Positions 55,988-64,000 of a stretch of 64,000 bases of DNA are shown here, piece by piece. The notes beneath the pieces are model-generated. The model saw only the letters and a list, made by a program, of their open reading frames with translations, made no database searches and was not told the DNA's origin. The stretch lies in contig NZ_FOUB01000016.1 in NCBI RefSeq assembly GCF_900114745.1, forward strand, positions 1-64,000, in the 5' to 3' direction. Source of the DNA: Nitrosomonas communis (GTDB lineage Bacteria; Pseudomonadota; Gammaproteobacteria; Burkholderiales; Nitrosomonadaceae). Position 1 is the stretch's first letter; each line of letters starts with the position of its first letter. Made by a program: the position numbers and the translations under genes.

Positions 55988-56155
55988 ATGTTAAATCTCG
56001 CAGTAGTTTTTTTAGTTATCGCAATAATTGCAGCTATTTTAGGGGCGACAGGGGTAATGGGGATGGCAATGGAGATGGCTTGGATTTTGTTTGTAGTTGG
56101 AATTGTTCTTGCCCTCATCTTCTGGCTACTAGGAAGACGTCCACCGCCCGTCTAA
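55988..56155 (+). CDS. DUF1328 small membrane protein
   Basis: A 55-residue inner-membrane protein of the DUF1328 (YtjA) family. The ATG at 55988 follows AAGGAG. Two membrane helices are separated by a Gly/Met-rich turn (GATGVMGMAMEMAW) and the protein ends in the basic/proline tail GRRPPPV. Members are often induced by envelope or osmotic stress. It lies upstream of the BON-domain lipoprotein in the same direction, and the two families often occur together. Confidence 0.85.
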   Translation: MLNLAVVFLVIAIIAAILGATGVMGMAMEMAWILFVVGIVLALIFWLLGRRPPPV

Positions 56156-56442
56156 TTCGTTACGTAAAAATTTACGTGCTCATCAGCTTTCTCACATAAT
56201 TAACCTAAAGAAGGTTGAATTCGTCATGTGTAATGCGATTCAATTTGTTTTTTAAGGTTTCATCTACGTTAATAGTGAGAAGCTGTGCTTGGCATTGTCA
56301 CTCTTGTAATAGTTTGACCAAAATTTAAATGTGTTGAATTTAAGTTGCGAGATTTTTTTCTCGGACATTTATTACACATTTGAGTGGTTATTACAGGAGG
56401 GATATATTTTTGTTAACAAATTATCAACTTAAGGAAAAAGCC
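56156..56442. promoter_or_regulatory. Upstream region of the BON lipoprotein
   Basis: A gap of 287 bp. It has a short palindrome ACGTAAAAATTTACGT (56163-56178) after the DUF1328 stop and AT-rich sequence before the next start. No promoter is assigned. Confidence 0.3.
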
Positions 56443-57522
56443 ATGAAACTAACGCATGAGTATAGGTTAACTATTTCAACTAAAAAACTTTCTATGATCA
56501 TTAGTTTATTTGCAATCATAGGATTGGCTAGTTGCCAAAAAGAAGGCCCAACAGAAAGAGCTGGAAAAGAGATAGATCGTTCAGCTGAGCAAACTGAACA
56601 AAAGGTTGAGCAAGGAACAGAAAAAACAGAAAGTAAACTTGACGAGATAAAAGAGACGATAGTCGAGAAAACTGAAAAAGGTGCTCAGTACATCGATGAC
56701 TCGTTTATTACCATGAAAGTTAAGGCAGCTATTTTAAATGACTCCATGCTTAAGGTAACTGATATTAAAGTAACTACAGTTGATGGCGTAGTACAGCTGA
56801 GTGGCACAGTTGATTCCCAGCAAAGTATCGACAGAGCTATGGAGGTTGCCCAAAGTCAGGACGGCGTAAAATCTGTGCAAAGTGACCTTATTGTATATGT
56901 ACCTGGTGATACTGAGCAGAAGATTGAACAAGGAACAGAAAGTAAACTTGACGAGATAAAAGAGACGATAGTCGAGAAAACTGAAGAAGGTGCTCAGTAC
57001 ATGGATGATTCGTTTATTACCATGAAAGTTAAGGCAGCCATTTTAAATGACTCCATGCTTAAGGTAACTGATATTAAAGTGACTACGGTTGATGGCATAG
57101 TACAGCTGAGCGGTACAGTTGATTCCCAGCAAAGTATCGACAGAGCTATCGAGGTTGCCCAAATTCAGGATGGCGTGAAATCAGTGGAAAGCGACCTTAT
57201 TGTTGATGTATCAGATAGTGCCGAACAAAAGGTTGAGCAAGGAACAGAAAAAACAGAAAGTAAACTTGACGAGAAAACTGAAGAAAGTGCTCAGTACATG
57301 GATGATCCGTTTATTACCATGAAAGTTAAGACAGCCATTTTAAATGACTCCATGCTGCTTAAGGTAGCTGATATTAAAGTGAGTACGGTTGATGGCGTAG
57401 TAAAGCTGAGCGGTACAGTTGATTCCCAGCAAATTATCGACAGAGCTATTGAGGTTGCCCAAAGTCAGGATGGCGTAAAATCAGTGCAAAACGACCTTGT
57501 TTTAGATACGCCAAATGACTGA
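56443..57522 (+). CDS. Lipoprotein with three BON domains
   Basis: A 359-residue periplasmic lipoprotein. The ATG at 56443 follows AAGGA and opens a signal peptide with lipobox LASC. Three near-identical units follow, each an acidic helix (EQKVEQGTEKTESKLDE) and a BON domain (ITMKVKAAILNDSMLKVTDI, VQLSGTVDSQ, AQSQDGVKSV). BON domains bind membranes or stabilise the outer envelope, as in OsmY. The third unit has a shortened linker (no IKETIVEKT) and an extra Leu. The near-identity of the DNA points to recent tandem duplication. Confidence 0.88.
   Translation: MKLTHEYRLTISTKKLSMIISLFAIIGLASCQKEGPTERAGKEIDRSAEQTEQKVEQGTEKTESKLDEIKETIVEKTEKGAQYIDDSFITMKVKAAILNDSMLKVTDIKVTTVDGVVQLSGTVDSQQSIDRAMEVAQSQDGVKSVQSDLIVYVPGDTEQKIEQGTESKLDEIKETIVEKTEEGAQYMDDSFITMKVKAAILNDSMLKVTDIKVTTVDGIVQLSGTVDSQQSIDRAIEVAQIQDGVKSVESDLIVDVSDSAEQKVEQGTEKTESKLDEKTEESAQYMDDPFITMKVKTAILNDSMLLKVADIKVSTVDGVVKLSGTVDSQQIIDRAIEVAQSQDGVKSVQNDLVLDTPND
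56584..57519 (+). repeat. Tandem repeat inside the BON gene (three units)
   Basis: Units of roughly 310-330 bp begin near 56584, 56912 and 57222 and are highly similar in DNA sequence, including silent positions. The differences are small in-frame deletions in the acidic linkers. Confidence 0.85.
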
Positions 57523-58224
57523 GTTATTACTTACTAAAAGTTGGTATGATTTAGTAATCACTATTTGATGATGCGAAAGTGAGTCGCACAACTATTTTAT
57601 TCGTAACAGACGTTCTTGCGCTGAAGGGCTTTGTTGCATAAATCACCGGGATCATGCAATGTTTGAGGAGAAACATTTCCCTTAGATTACCTCCAACCAA
57701 ATACTGCACAACCAGCTGACATGATTACAACTAGTCTCTAGAATAAGGAGGTTCATTGCTCTTTTGGTTTGATAAGCCGGATCGAGTAATTAGCAAGGGT
57801 AATCAGATAAGTTCTCTGACACAATTTAATTTTACCTGATAGTCAATAATCTATTCTGTTTGGCACTGCGTCAGTCTCTGAGATGATTGTTAATTTATCG
57901 GGGTTATCAGTTGTTAGGACTTGATTCGCCTGTACCGGATATAATTCAACGGGAGCCAAAGCAGCTCGCAAGGATGCGGTAGTGCAGAATCACTTTGTGT
58001 TTTATTGAATTAATCAGATATGATCGTCCAGAGCATTTGAATCAGGAAGCGCTACCAAGTTTGATATGGTTATCGACTTAATCAAATATATAAAGAGGGA
58101 ACACTCATACTAACTCACAATCCAATCATTAAACTCATAGCAGGGTAACTCCATCTAGTTGAAGAACTTCAAGATAGTTTAAAAATTTACTTGATCATGA
58201 ATAAACATTATTATTCCACTACGT
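57523..58224. other. Intergenic stretch with a possible IS end
   Basis: About 700 bp without a supported gene. GGGCTTTGTTGCATAAATC near 57627-57645 resembles the terminal sequence of IS5-group elements, but no transposase remnant follows. Probably decayed mobile DNA. Confidence 0.35.
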
Positions 58225-60933
58225 TTAGGAGCAGCCATCCAGCCGAGTTAATTGAGCACCCAAACCGGCATAGTCAGCCGGATTGCAGCTCAGTATAATG
58301 ACTTGCAGTCCGCGTTCAGCAGCCAAATCCAACATACGCTGAAGTGTTTTGACACGCTCCGGATCAGAATAAGCAAAGGCATCATCAAATACAATCGGTA
58401 ACTTGCCATCGTGGTTAGCAGCCAAAAATTCCGCCATGGCTAAGCGAACTGCAGCAGCGACTTGTTCTCGGGTACCACCACTGAGGCTATCAAAGGATAA
58501 AGAAACAGTATCGCTTGGTCGTATAAGCTGAATGTCACGGAATATACCCTCATCCATGGTGATCGAAACCTTGGTCCCGGCGCCATATAACCCTTGAAGA
58601 TAAGCTGAGATTTTGTCTGCAAGGGGTTGACTGAAGCGATCAGAAAGTTGTTTTTGCTGTTCCTGAAACAATTGATGCAGAAGTTTGATGGCTTCAGCCT
58701 TACGCTTGACATGTGTAAAATGCTCTCGCGCATTTTGCAATCGTGCATGAGCCATAGACCAGGCTGCTTGGGGATCTTCAGAACCATCCAGACGTAATGC
58801 AGCCTGACTAACAGCACGTTGCACGATAGCAGCTTGCCGGTCTTTTTCCTGCGTGGCTAACGCGCGTTCGATGCGCATTTGGTCTCGCTCAATTTGCTCC
58901 GGTTGCAAAGCTTCCAGAGATTTGCAAATTTGTTCCAGAAGTACTTTGGTTTGTTGTTTAGCGGATTGGACCTGTTGCAACCCTTTTGTACGGTGGATAT
59001 CATCTCCATACATTTCCAACACTAAATTCAGTCTGGCTTGTTTTTCGGTAATCTGCTGGTCATTTGTAGCAAGGTCGCTAATGACTATCTGAAAGTCCAA
59101 CTCAGTTTGGTTAAATTGTTTTACTAGTATGTCATGCCCTGCTTTCGTTTCAAGTTCTTCCGTATCAGCCTGTTGTAGTTTATGACGCAGATTATCAAGA
59201 TAAGTAGCAGCCTCGGACCGCGTTGCAGGCGCAGTATATTCAGGAAATTGTTCGGTGCGTCGATTTATTTCAGCCGTTACCTTAATCAGCTTATCTTTAA
59301 TATGATAATAGTCCTCGTTCAACTTGCCATCATCCAATATTTTCAGAGAACAATGGAGGGTTGAAATTTTTTGTTCGATCTGATTACGGTTAGCTAGAAT
59401 GGTTGCAGCCTGCTCAAAGGACTCAATTGCGTAGCTATCCAATGTGCTGTTCAATTGTTTTTGTAGGGTTTGTACTTGTTGCCGTGTGGTTTCCAGACTT
59501 CCTCCACCACCTGGCTGTATACGTAGATGAGTCAAATTATCAAGCCAGATGTCAGTAGGTCCACTGAGATGAAAGCTGTTGCCAGCTTTTGCATCTTCTT
59601 GGCCGACGCGGATGACATGCTCAGCCGCAATCACTTCAATACCGACTGCCATTGCTTTTAATGCCGCCTGTGCTTCGCTTAATTGCTCTTGAACCTTGCG
59701 CAAAGACTGCAAAGCGTTTTCATCGATGAATGGCAATTTGTTCAATGCTTCCTGATATTGCAGGATTTCATTTCGTTGCTGGTTTACTTTATGGAAGTTC
59801 GTAGATAATGTATCGTAATGATCTTGGAATTCGAATCGAGCAACCCAAAGCTGAGCTAAGTCATACTGTTGGCGTATAGTGCGAGCTTTCTCGATAGTTG
59901 AGTGATATGTCTCTGATGCCTGGATAACTTGCCGCTTAAGTTCGGTAAGCTTGAGTTGTAATCGGCGTGATTCATCACGCTTGGGCGCTAATTCGGCAGT
60001 ACGTTTATTGATCTCACCTCTTAAGTCCAGAATTGCCTGGTTAGCTTGCTGCAATTCTTTCTCCTGCTGCTCCTCACGAGTATAAGTATCAATTTGCTGA
60101 TTTTTTAGACTTTGCAATTGCTTGGCTTGCTCGATGTTACTTTCAATCTTCTTTTTCTGCTGCTCCAATTGACTTAATTCAGCATCAGCTTCAGCAATGG
60201 TTTGTTCCGATCTTTCAAAATCCAAGATTGCTTGCTCAAGCCGCTGCATACGCTCTTTACACATGCGCTCTTTTTCTTCTGCTTCGATACATGCTTTTTC
60301 GGCTTCATTCGCCTCCGAGCCCGCTCTGAATTTACCATTTTGTGTAAAAACTTGCTCGTATTGGCGTGCAAAATAGGCAGCCACATGAGAATCTCGATCA
60401 GACTGCATAATGGTTGCGCTACCTTCGTGCTGCAGACGTTGCAAGATAGCATTGTGTTCTGAAGCTGCATCCCGGGTAGGATCATTGCCGCTTCTCCCTT
60501 GCCACACCCACAAATGAGCCCATTGCTGCATGATACGTTCGGTTAATCCACGGCCACCTCCCTTATCATCAACTTTGAGAAGCGTGTTCAGTTGGGATTC
60601 TGCCTCTTCACCATGCCAGACATTTCCGCCAACCTCGACAAGCTGGGTCATTCCACTTTGCCCGCTGAATCGTTTGTTGACTCTGAAGATTTTTCCGGCG
60701 ACTGAGAATTCAATCTCCACTTCTGGGTGGCCTGCATGATGAAGCGACATCATGCTTTTTTGCGTGTCGCCAGTTACACGGGACTTAAGGAACAATCCTC
60801 GGTGTATGGCCTCGATCAAGGTGCTTTTGCCAGATTCATTAACGCCACCAATCAATGATCGCTGTTCATCAAATCGGATAGTGGTCTCACGATGTATTCG
60901 ATAATTACGAATAGTTGCGGAAATCAATTTCAT
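58225..60933 (-). CDS. SbcC/Rad50/YhaN-like ATPase
   Basis: A 902-residue SMC-like ATPase that partners the nuclease encoded just upstream. The Walker A motif GGVNESGKST lies at about 29-38. Residues 180-730 are a long coiled coil split by a central region (about 430-520). The C-terminal half holds the ABC signature LSFDSLSGGTREQVA and Walker B LPIVFDDAF. No CXXC zinc hook is seen in the coiled coil, unlike true Rad50/SbcC, so it is closer to the hookless YhaN type. The start overlaps the nuclease stop by 4 bp. Confidence 0.88.
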   Translation of the reverse strand: MKLISATIRNYRIHRETTIRFDEQRSLIGGVNESGKSTLIEAIHRGLFLKSRVTGDTQKSMMSLHHAGHPEVEIEFSVAGKIFRVNKRFSGQSGMTQLVEVGGNVWHGEEAESQLNTLLKVDDKGGGRGLTERIMQQWAHLWVWQGRSGNDPTRDAASEHNAILQRLQHEGSATIMQSDRDSHVAAYFARQYEQVFTQNGKFRAGSEANEAEKACIEAEEKERMCKERMQRLEQAILDFERSEQTIAEADAELSQLEQQKKKIESNIEQAKQLQSLKNQQIDTYTREEQQEKELQQANQAILDLRGEINKRTAELAPKRDESRRLQLKLTELKRQVIQASETYHSTIEKARTIRQQYDLAQLWVARFEFQDHYDTLSTNFHKVNQQRNEILQYQEALNKLPFIDENALQSLRKVQEQLSEAQAALKAMAVGIEVIAAEHVIRVGQEDAKAGNSFHLSGPTDIWLDNLTHLRIQPGGGGSLETTRQQVQTLQKQLNSTLDSYAIESFEQAATILANRNQIEQKISTLHCSLKILDDGKLNEDYYHIKDKLIKVTAEINRRTEQFPEYTAPATRSEAATYLDNLRHKLQQADTEELETKAGHDILVKQFNQTELDFQIVISDLATNDQQITEKQARLNLVLEMYGDDIHRTKGLQQVQSAKQQTKVLLEQICKSLEALQPEQIERDQMRIERALATQEKDRQAAIVQRAVSQAALRLDGSEDPQAAWSMAHARLQNAREHFTHVKRKAEAIKLLHQLFQEQQKQLSDRFSQPLADKISAYLQGLYGAGTKVSITMDEGIFRDIQLIRPSDTVSLSFDSLSGGTREQVAAAVRLAMAEFLAANHDGKLPIVFDDAFAYSDPERVKTLQRMLDLAAERGLQVIILSCNPADYAGLGAQLTRLDGCS

Positions 60934-62111
60934 GAACAGAGCTCATGATGAGCCGCTGAGTGCAGCATTCTCAGTGCTAATGACGCAATTATGGCTGTTT
61001 CACTATCCCCCTGATTATTTTGAGCGACTAATTGCTGTGCAACGCTTGAGATCAGTGGATCTAAAATGCTGCGCATTAGCTGATCGAGTTCATCCTCTGA
61101 TGGAGCAATAGCTGTATTGTTCTTTAGTTTTAGCCGCAAAAGCCTAGCCTCAAAGGATTCGATTAATGCATCAAGCCGGGATGTTGCGGCAATCCCTAGA
61201 GAACCAGTCAGGGTTAGCTTTAATAAATCTTCATTGACGCGCTGACCAAAAAGGTCGTTCATTTGCCTAGCAAATTGCTCGATACTGTCGTCGTTGCTGA
61301 ATTCAAAGGTTGCTTCCTGCCAGTTTAAGTGACCAGTAGTAATTACCTTTACAATTGGGTTTTCTCCTCGTTTGCTTTGAACGATAAGGGTTTGGCCCGG
61401 TTGATTTTCTTCACCTTTAGGAAAACGATCAATTTCTGGTGTACCGGAGTACCAGGCTTTTGATCCAACCTGCTTGGTCCCGTGCCAGTCGCCGAGTGCA
61501 ATGTAATCAATTTCATCAATAGGCAAGCGATCGATATTGATACGATTTGAGGATAAAATAGTAGTTTCATCATCATCCCCTTCACTTTGGAATGCTTGAG
61601 TGCTGCCATGTGCCATAACGATACGGGGTTTATTGGATAGCTCTACCCGAAATACTTCTGAGTCACGCAACCATGCCGATGGATCATCGGCATGTGATCT
61701 ATGTTTTAATGGGCATGGATAAATTACGGCATAATCCAGTTCCAGCACTTTATTATCCAAAAGAATGTGTAAATTAGGAGCCAGTGCTGATTGTTCTCTT
61801 AAAAAAAATACCTGCTCCCAAATGCTACCAGCACCTGCATGATCATGATTGCCCGGTATCACGATCACGGGCACTTCCATCTGACCAATAGCGCTACAAG
61901 CTGCGGCCACCGTAGACTTATCAGGTGTATTAGTATCAAAGAGATCCCCCGCAACCAAAACAAAACTAGCTTGATATTCTTTCACAAGATGGCTAATGCG
62001 TTTGAGGACATCTAAGCGAGCCCGTTGGGCTAAAGATCGTTTATGCTGATCACTAATATTGGCAAAAGGTTTACCTAGCTGCCAGTCTGCCGTATGTATA
62101 AAACAAGCCAT
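60930..62111 (-). CDS. SbcD/Mre11/YhaO-like DNA nuclease
   Basis: A 393-residue metallophosphoesterase exonuclease. The two-metal site is complete: HTADWQ (residue 6), GDLFD (about 55), GNHDHAG (about 86), VMAHG (about 167) and ALGDWHGT (about 207). The C-terminal part is a capping/ATPase-binding region. With its overlapping ATPase partner it should process DNA ends in repair or act on foreign DNA. No other genes lie in the operon. Confidence 0.92.
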   Translation of the reverse strand: MACFIHTADWQLGKPFANISDQHKRSLAQRARLDVLKRISHLVKEYQASFVLVAGDLFDTNTPDKSTVAAACSAIGQMEVPVIVIPGNHDHAGAGSIWEQVFFLREQSALAPNLHILLDNKVLELDYAVIYPCPLKHRSHADDPSAWLRDSEVFRVELSNKPRIVMAHGSTQAFQSEGDDDETTILSSNRINIDRLPIDEIDYIALGDWHGTKQVGSKAWYSGTPEIDRFPKGEENQPGQTLIVQSKRGENPIVKVITTGHLNWQEATFEFSNDDSIEQFARQMNDLFGQRVNEDLLKLTLTGSLGIAATSRLDALIESFEARLLRLKLKNNTAIAPSEDELDQLMRSILDPLISSVAQQLVAQNNQGDSETAIIASLALRMLHSAAHHELCS

Positions 62112-62295
62112 TACTGCTTTTCCTTTTACAAATTTTATATTTTCCTTTTTTGGTCTTGGCTTAGTTGGAAATGTTAATCATTTATTTGTTAACTTGAATA
62201 ATCTGTACTTTGAGGAAGCCTCTTTGTCTAACACTCTCAAAATTCTAACTTCAATCAGCGCATGAATTGTCCGTAAATGTAGATTTTTCTATTTT

Positions 62296-62353
62296 ATTCC
62301 ATTTCTAAATCAAAACTGACTTTGTCGGCTTCACCTTGCTTTGGAAATGGAAT
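62296..62353. repeat. MITE family I, copy 11 (internal deletion)
   Basis: A 58-bp form with the left arm up to GTCGGCTTCACCTTGC joined to the last TTTGGAAATGGAAT of the right arm. The break point differs from that of copy 4, so the two deletions are independent. It lies between purT and the SbcCD-like pair. Confidence 0.85.
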
Positions 62354-62383
62354 TAGGAATATATACAATCCACACTCTTCGTT

Positions 62384-63601
62384 TTAGTTTCCCGGCTTTA
62401 TTGGCACAACTCGGCTAGCTGCGAGTTTTGCCCGTATTCTTGCCTCGGATGTATCTATGCCATTTGCCAAAGCTACCCCCATGCGACGGCGGACGAATGA
62501 TTCCGGCTTGCCGAAGAGGCGCAAATCGCTTTGTGGCACGCGCAACGCTTCACCTATCCCAGTAAAAGCGATACCTTTTTCTTCCAGTTGCCCATAAATT
62601 ACCGCACTCGCACCTGGTGCGCGTAAGGCAGTGTTGACAGGCAAGCCAAGTATGGCGCGAGCATGCAGTTCGAATTCATTCTGTACTTGGCTGCACATGG
62701 TTACCATACCAGTGTCGTGCGGGCGCGGACTTACCTCACTGAACCATACTTCGTCATTTTTGACGAACAACTCCACACCAAAAATACCTAGGCCACCCAA
62801 GTTACTAGTAATTCTCCTGGCAATATCGCGTGCACATTGCAATGCCACGGATGACATTGGTTGTGGTTGCCAGCTTTCCACATAATCACCATGGATCTGA
62901 ACATGGCCGATCGGTTCGCAGAAATGTGTTTCAACCTGACCATCTACATTCATCGAACGAACAGTAAGCAGAGTGATCTCATAATCGAAGCAGACGAAAC
63001 CTTCAACGATTACCCGCCCTTGATCTACCCGGCTGCCGCTGGCGGCATAATTCCAGGCTGCTTCTACTTCCGCTTTGCTATCAACTTTTGATTGGCCTTT
63101 GCCGGAGGAAGACATTACAGGCTTAACAATACATGGATAACCGATATCACTTTCAATCACCGCACGCAATTCATCCAAGTTATTAGCAAAGGCATAGGTC
63201 GAAGTTGGCAACCCTAAAGATTCTGCTGCAAGACAGCGAATGCCTTCACGATTCATTGTGAGTTGCGCGGCGCGGGCGGTAGGAATGACGCTCGCGAGAT
63301 CCTCGCTTTCGATCTCTAGCAACGTGCCAGTCGCGATCGCTTCGATCTCGGGAACGATAATATGCGGCTGTTCACGTTCAATCAGTTCACGCAATGCTGT
63401 ACCATCCGCCATATTGATCACATGCGCACGATGAGCTACTTGATGTCCCGGTGCATTGGGATAGCGATCAACAGCGATAGTTTCTACCCCCAAGCGCTGC
63501 AATGCAATGATTACTTCCTTGCCGAGTTCTCCACTACCTAGCAACATGACTCTGGTTGCGGAGGCGCTGAGTGGGGTACCTATAACGAATCGTTTACTCA
63601 T
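62384..63601 (-). CDS. purT: Formate-dependent GAR transformylase PurT
   Basis: A 405-residue ATP-grasp enzyme that makes formylglycinamide ribonucleotide from GAR, formate and ATP in purine synthesis. The start at 63601 ([12 protein letters not shown]) gives the usual length; the longer frame is not needed. [20 protein letters not shown] is the N-terminal Rossmann part, followed by [17 protein letters not shown]. The ATP-grasp core has [14 protein letters not shown] and the metal-binding [28 protein letters not shown]. All signatures are intact. Confidence 0.96.
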   Translation of the reverse strand: MSKRFVIGTPLSASATRVMLLGSGELGKEVIIALQRLGVETIAVDRYPNAPGHQVAHRAHVINMADGTALRELIEREQPHIIVPEIEAIATGTLLEIESEDLASVIPTARAAQLTMNREGIRCLAAESLGLPTSTYAFANNLDELRAVIESDIGYPCIVKPVMSSSGKGQSKVDSKAEVEAAWNYAASGSRVDQGRVIVEGFVCFDYEITLLTVRSMNVDGQVETHFCEPIGHVQIHGDYVESWQPQPMSSVALQCARDIARRITSNLGGLGIFGVELFVKNDEVWFSEVSPRPHDTGMVTMCSQVQNEFELHARAILGLPVNTALRAPGASAVIYGQLEEKGIAFTGIGEALRVPQSDLRLFGKPESFVRRRMGVALANGIDTSEARIRAKLAASRVVPIKPGN

Positions 63602-63958
63602 GGTATATTTCGAAGAGGAAAAATTGTAAATAGCGGAAAATATACCATTGAAGCGTACATATTTTCGCAGCAATCGTGGAATAAAAATTAGAGATAGCTC
63701 TATTAAGTAAACAATCTATCGCGATTTTTCGTTGTCGTTTTATCTAAGAAGCTGTTTAGAAACAGCTGCTCTAGATAGCTTCACAACATAATATAGGTCG
63801 TGGCGACGTAAATCCAAGTCTCATCTATGCACGTAAGATGTTCGTAGTTTTTGTGAAGCTTATGCGAATAATTCATAGGCTTGGCTTCTATGGTCTCCCA
63901 CTGCCGATATCGGTAAATTTAGTTACCAATCATGCCAGATTTCATCACTAAGTTGCGT
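63602..63958. other. Upstream region of purT, no gene seen
   Basis: Contains a hairpin AGCTGTTT-agA-AACAGCT near 63751-63768. No reading frame is supported. Confidence 0.25.
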
Positions 63959-64000
63959 ATTCCTTTTCCACCACACACATGACACGAAGGCGAGCCGCAG
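63959..64000. repeat. MITE family I, copy 12 (cut by window edge)
   Basis: Begins ATTCCTTTTCCACCACACACATGACACGAAGGCG in part-matching form and continues with the family interior GACACGAAGGCGAGCCGCAG to the window end. The left end is diverged. Confidence 0.7.

Noticed and set aside
57627..57645. IS5-like terminal sequence GGGCTTTGTTGCATAAATC
   Set aside because: Only one end is seen and no transposase remains. It is mentioned in the gap entry but not called as an element.
1..64000. tRNA, rRNA or riboswitch genes
   Set aside because: None was found by eye on either strand; small tRNAs could still be missed without a covariance search.

Overview
The window looks like chromosomal DNA of a moderately AT-rich betaproteobacterium, most likely a Nitrosomonas-type nitrifier. 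This rests on the overall resemblance of the proteins (HpnN-type hopanoid transporter, NnrS, HoxFUY, BamD/RluD, PurT). No ammonia-oxidation or rRNA gene lies in the window, so the assignment is tentative. The gene content is a mosaic of housekeeping genes, acquired cassettes and many decayed mobile elements.

Layout. 1-1625: a copper-linked group (CusF-like copper chaperone, small membrane protein, lipoprotein). 1800-3480: a junk/junction zone holding a solitary CRISPR repeat fused in frame to the first 24 codons of a P-loop kinase, a deleted IS200 copy, a coiled-coil/zinc-ribbon gene and a broken zinc-ribbon gene. 3511-15003: a complete type I-F CRISPR-Cas locus on the minus strand. Its order is WYL regulator, cas1, cas2-3, cas8f, cas5f, cas7f, cas6f, leader, then an array of 28 repeats with 27 spacers of strict 60-bp period. 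Six consecutive spacers form a triplicated two-spacer block. 15160-20320: IS630 relic, a second MITE family, an RTX-like acidic secreted protein, a PepSY-like protein, NnrS and a full-length IS200 copy whose transposase has lost one catalytic His. 20381-23802: hoxF-hoxU-hoxY of a NAD-linked [NiFe] hydrogenase plus a RidA protein, with the large subunit hoxH absent downstream. 23942-27151: a very large unrecognised membrane protein. 27273-28691: IS5 relic and an alpha/beta hydrolase with Thr at the nucleophile position. 28909-34667: a Bacteroidetes-like heavy-metal RND efflux operon (adaptor, outer-membrane factor, pump). 35682-47072: TraB-like, DedA, HpnN, TauE/SafE, UspA, BamD, RluD and a beta-barrel porin. 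47531-57522: an ISL3 relic, two phosphatases, a ferritin-like protein, DUF1840, IS3/IS5 relics, a DUF1328 peptide, a triple-BON lipoprotein, and a 24-codon membrane peptide with its own ribosome-binding site and terminator. 58225-63601: an SbcCD/YhaON-like nuclease-ATPase pair and PurT.

Two families of non-autonomous palindromic elements run through the window. Family I is about 103 bp with roughly 26-bp terminal inverted repeats; it has 12 copies, including two internal-deletion forms and one cut by the window edge. Family II is 140-177 bp and has two copies. Together with relics of IS200, IS630, IS5 (at least two kinds), ISL3 and IS3 they mark nearly every long intergenic gap.

No single undescribed system is proven here. 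The best candidates for follow-up are the orphan CRISPR repeat/kinase chimera with the triplicated spacer block, the hoxFUY operon without hoxH, the 1069-residue membrane protein, and the 24-residue membrane peptide.
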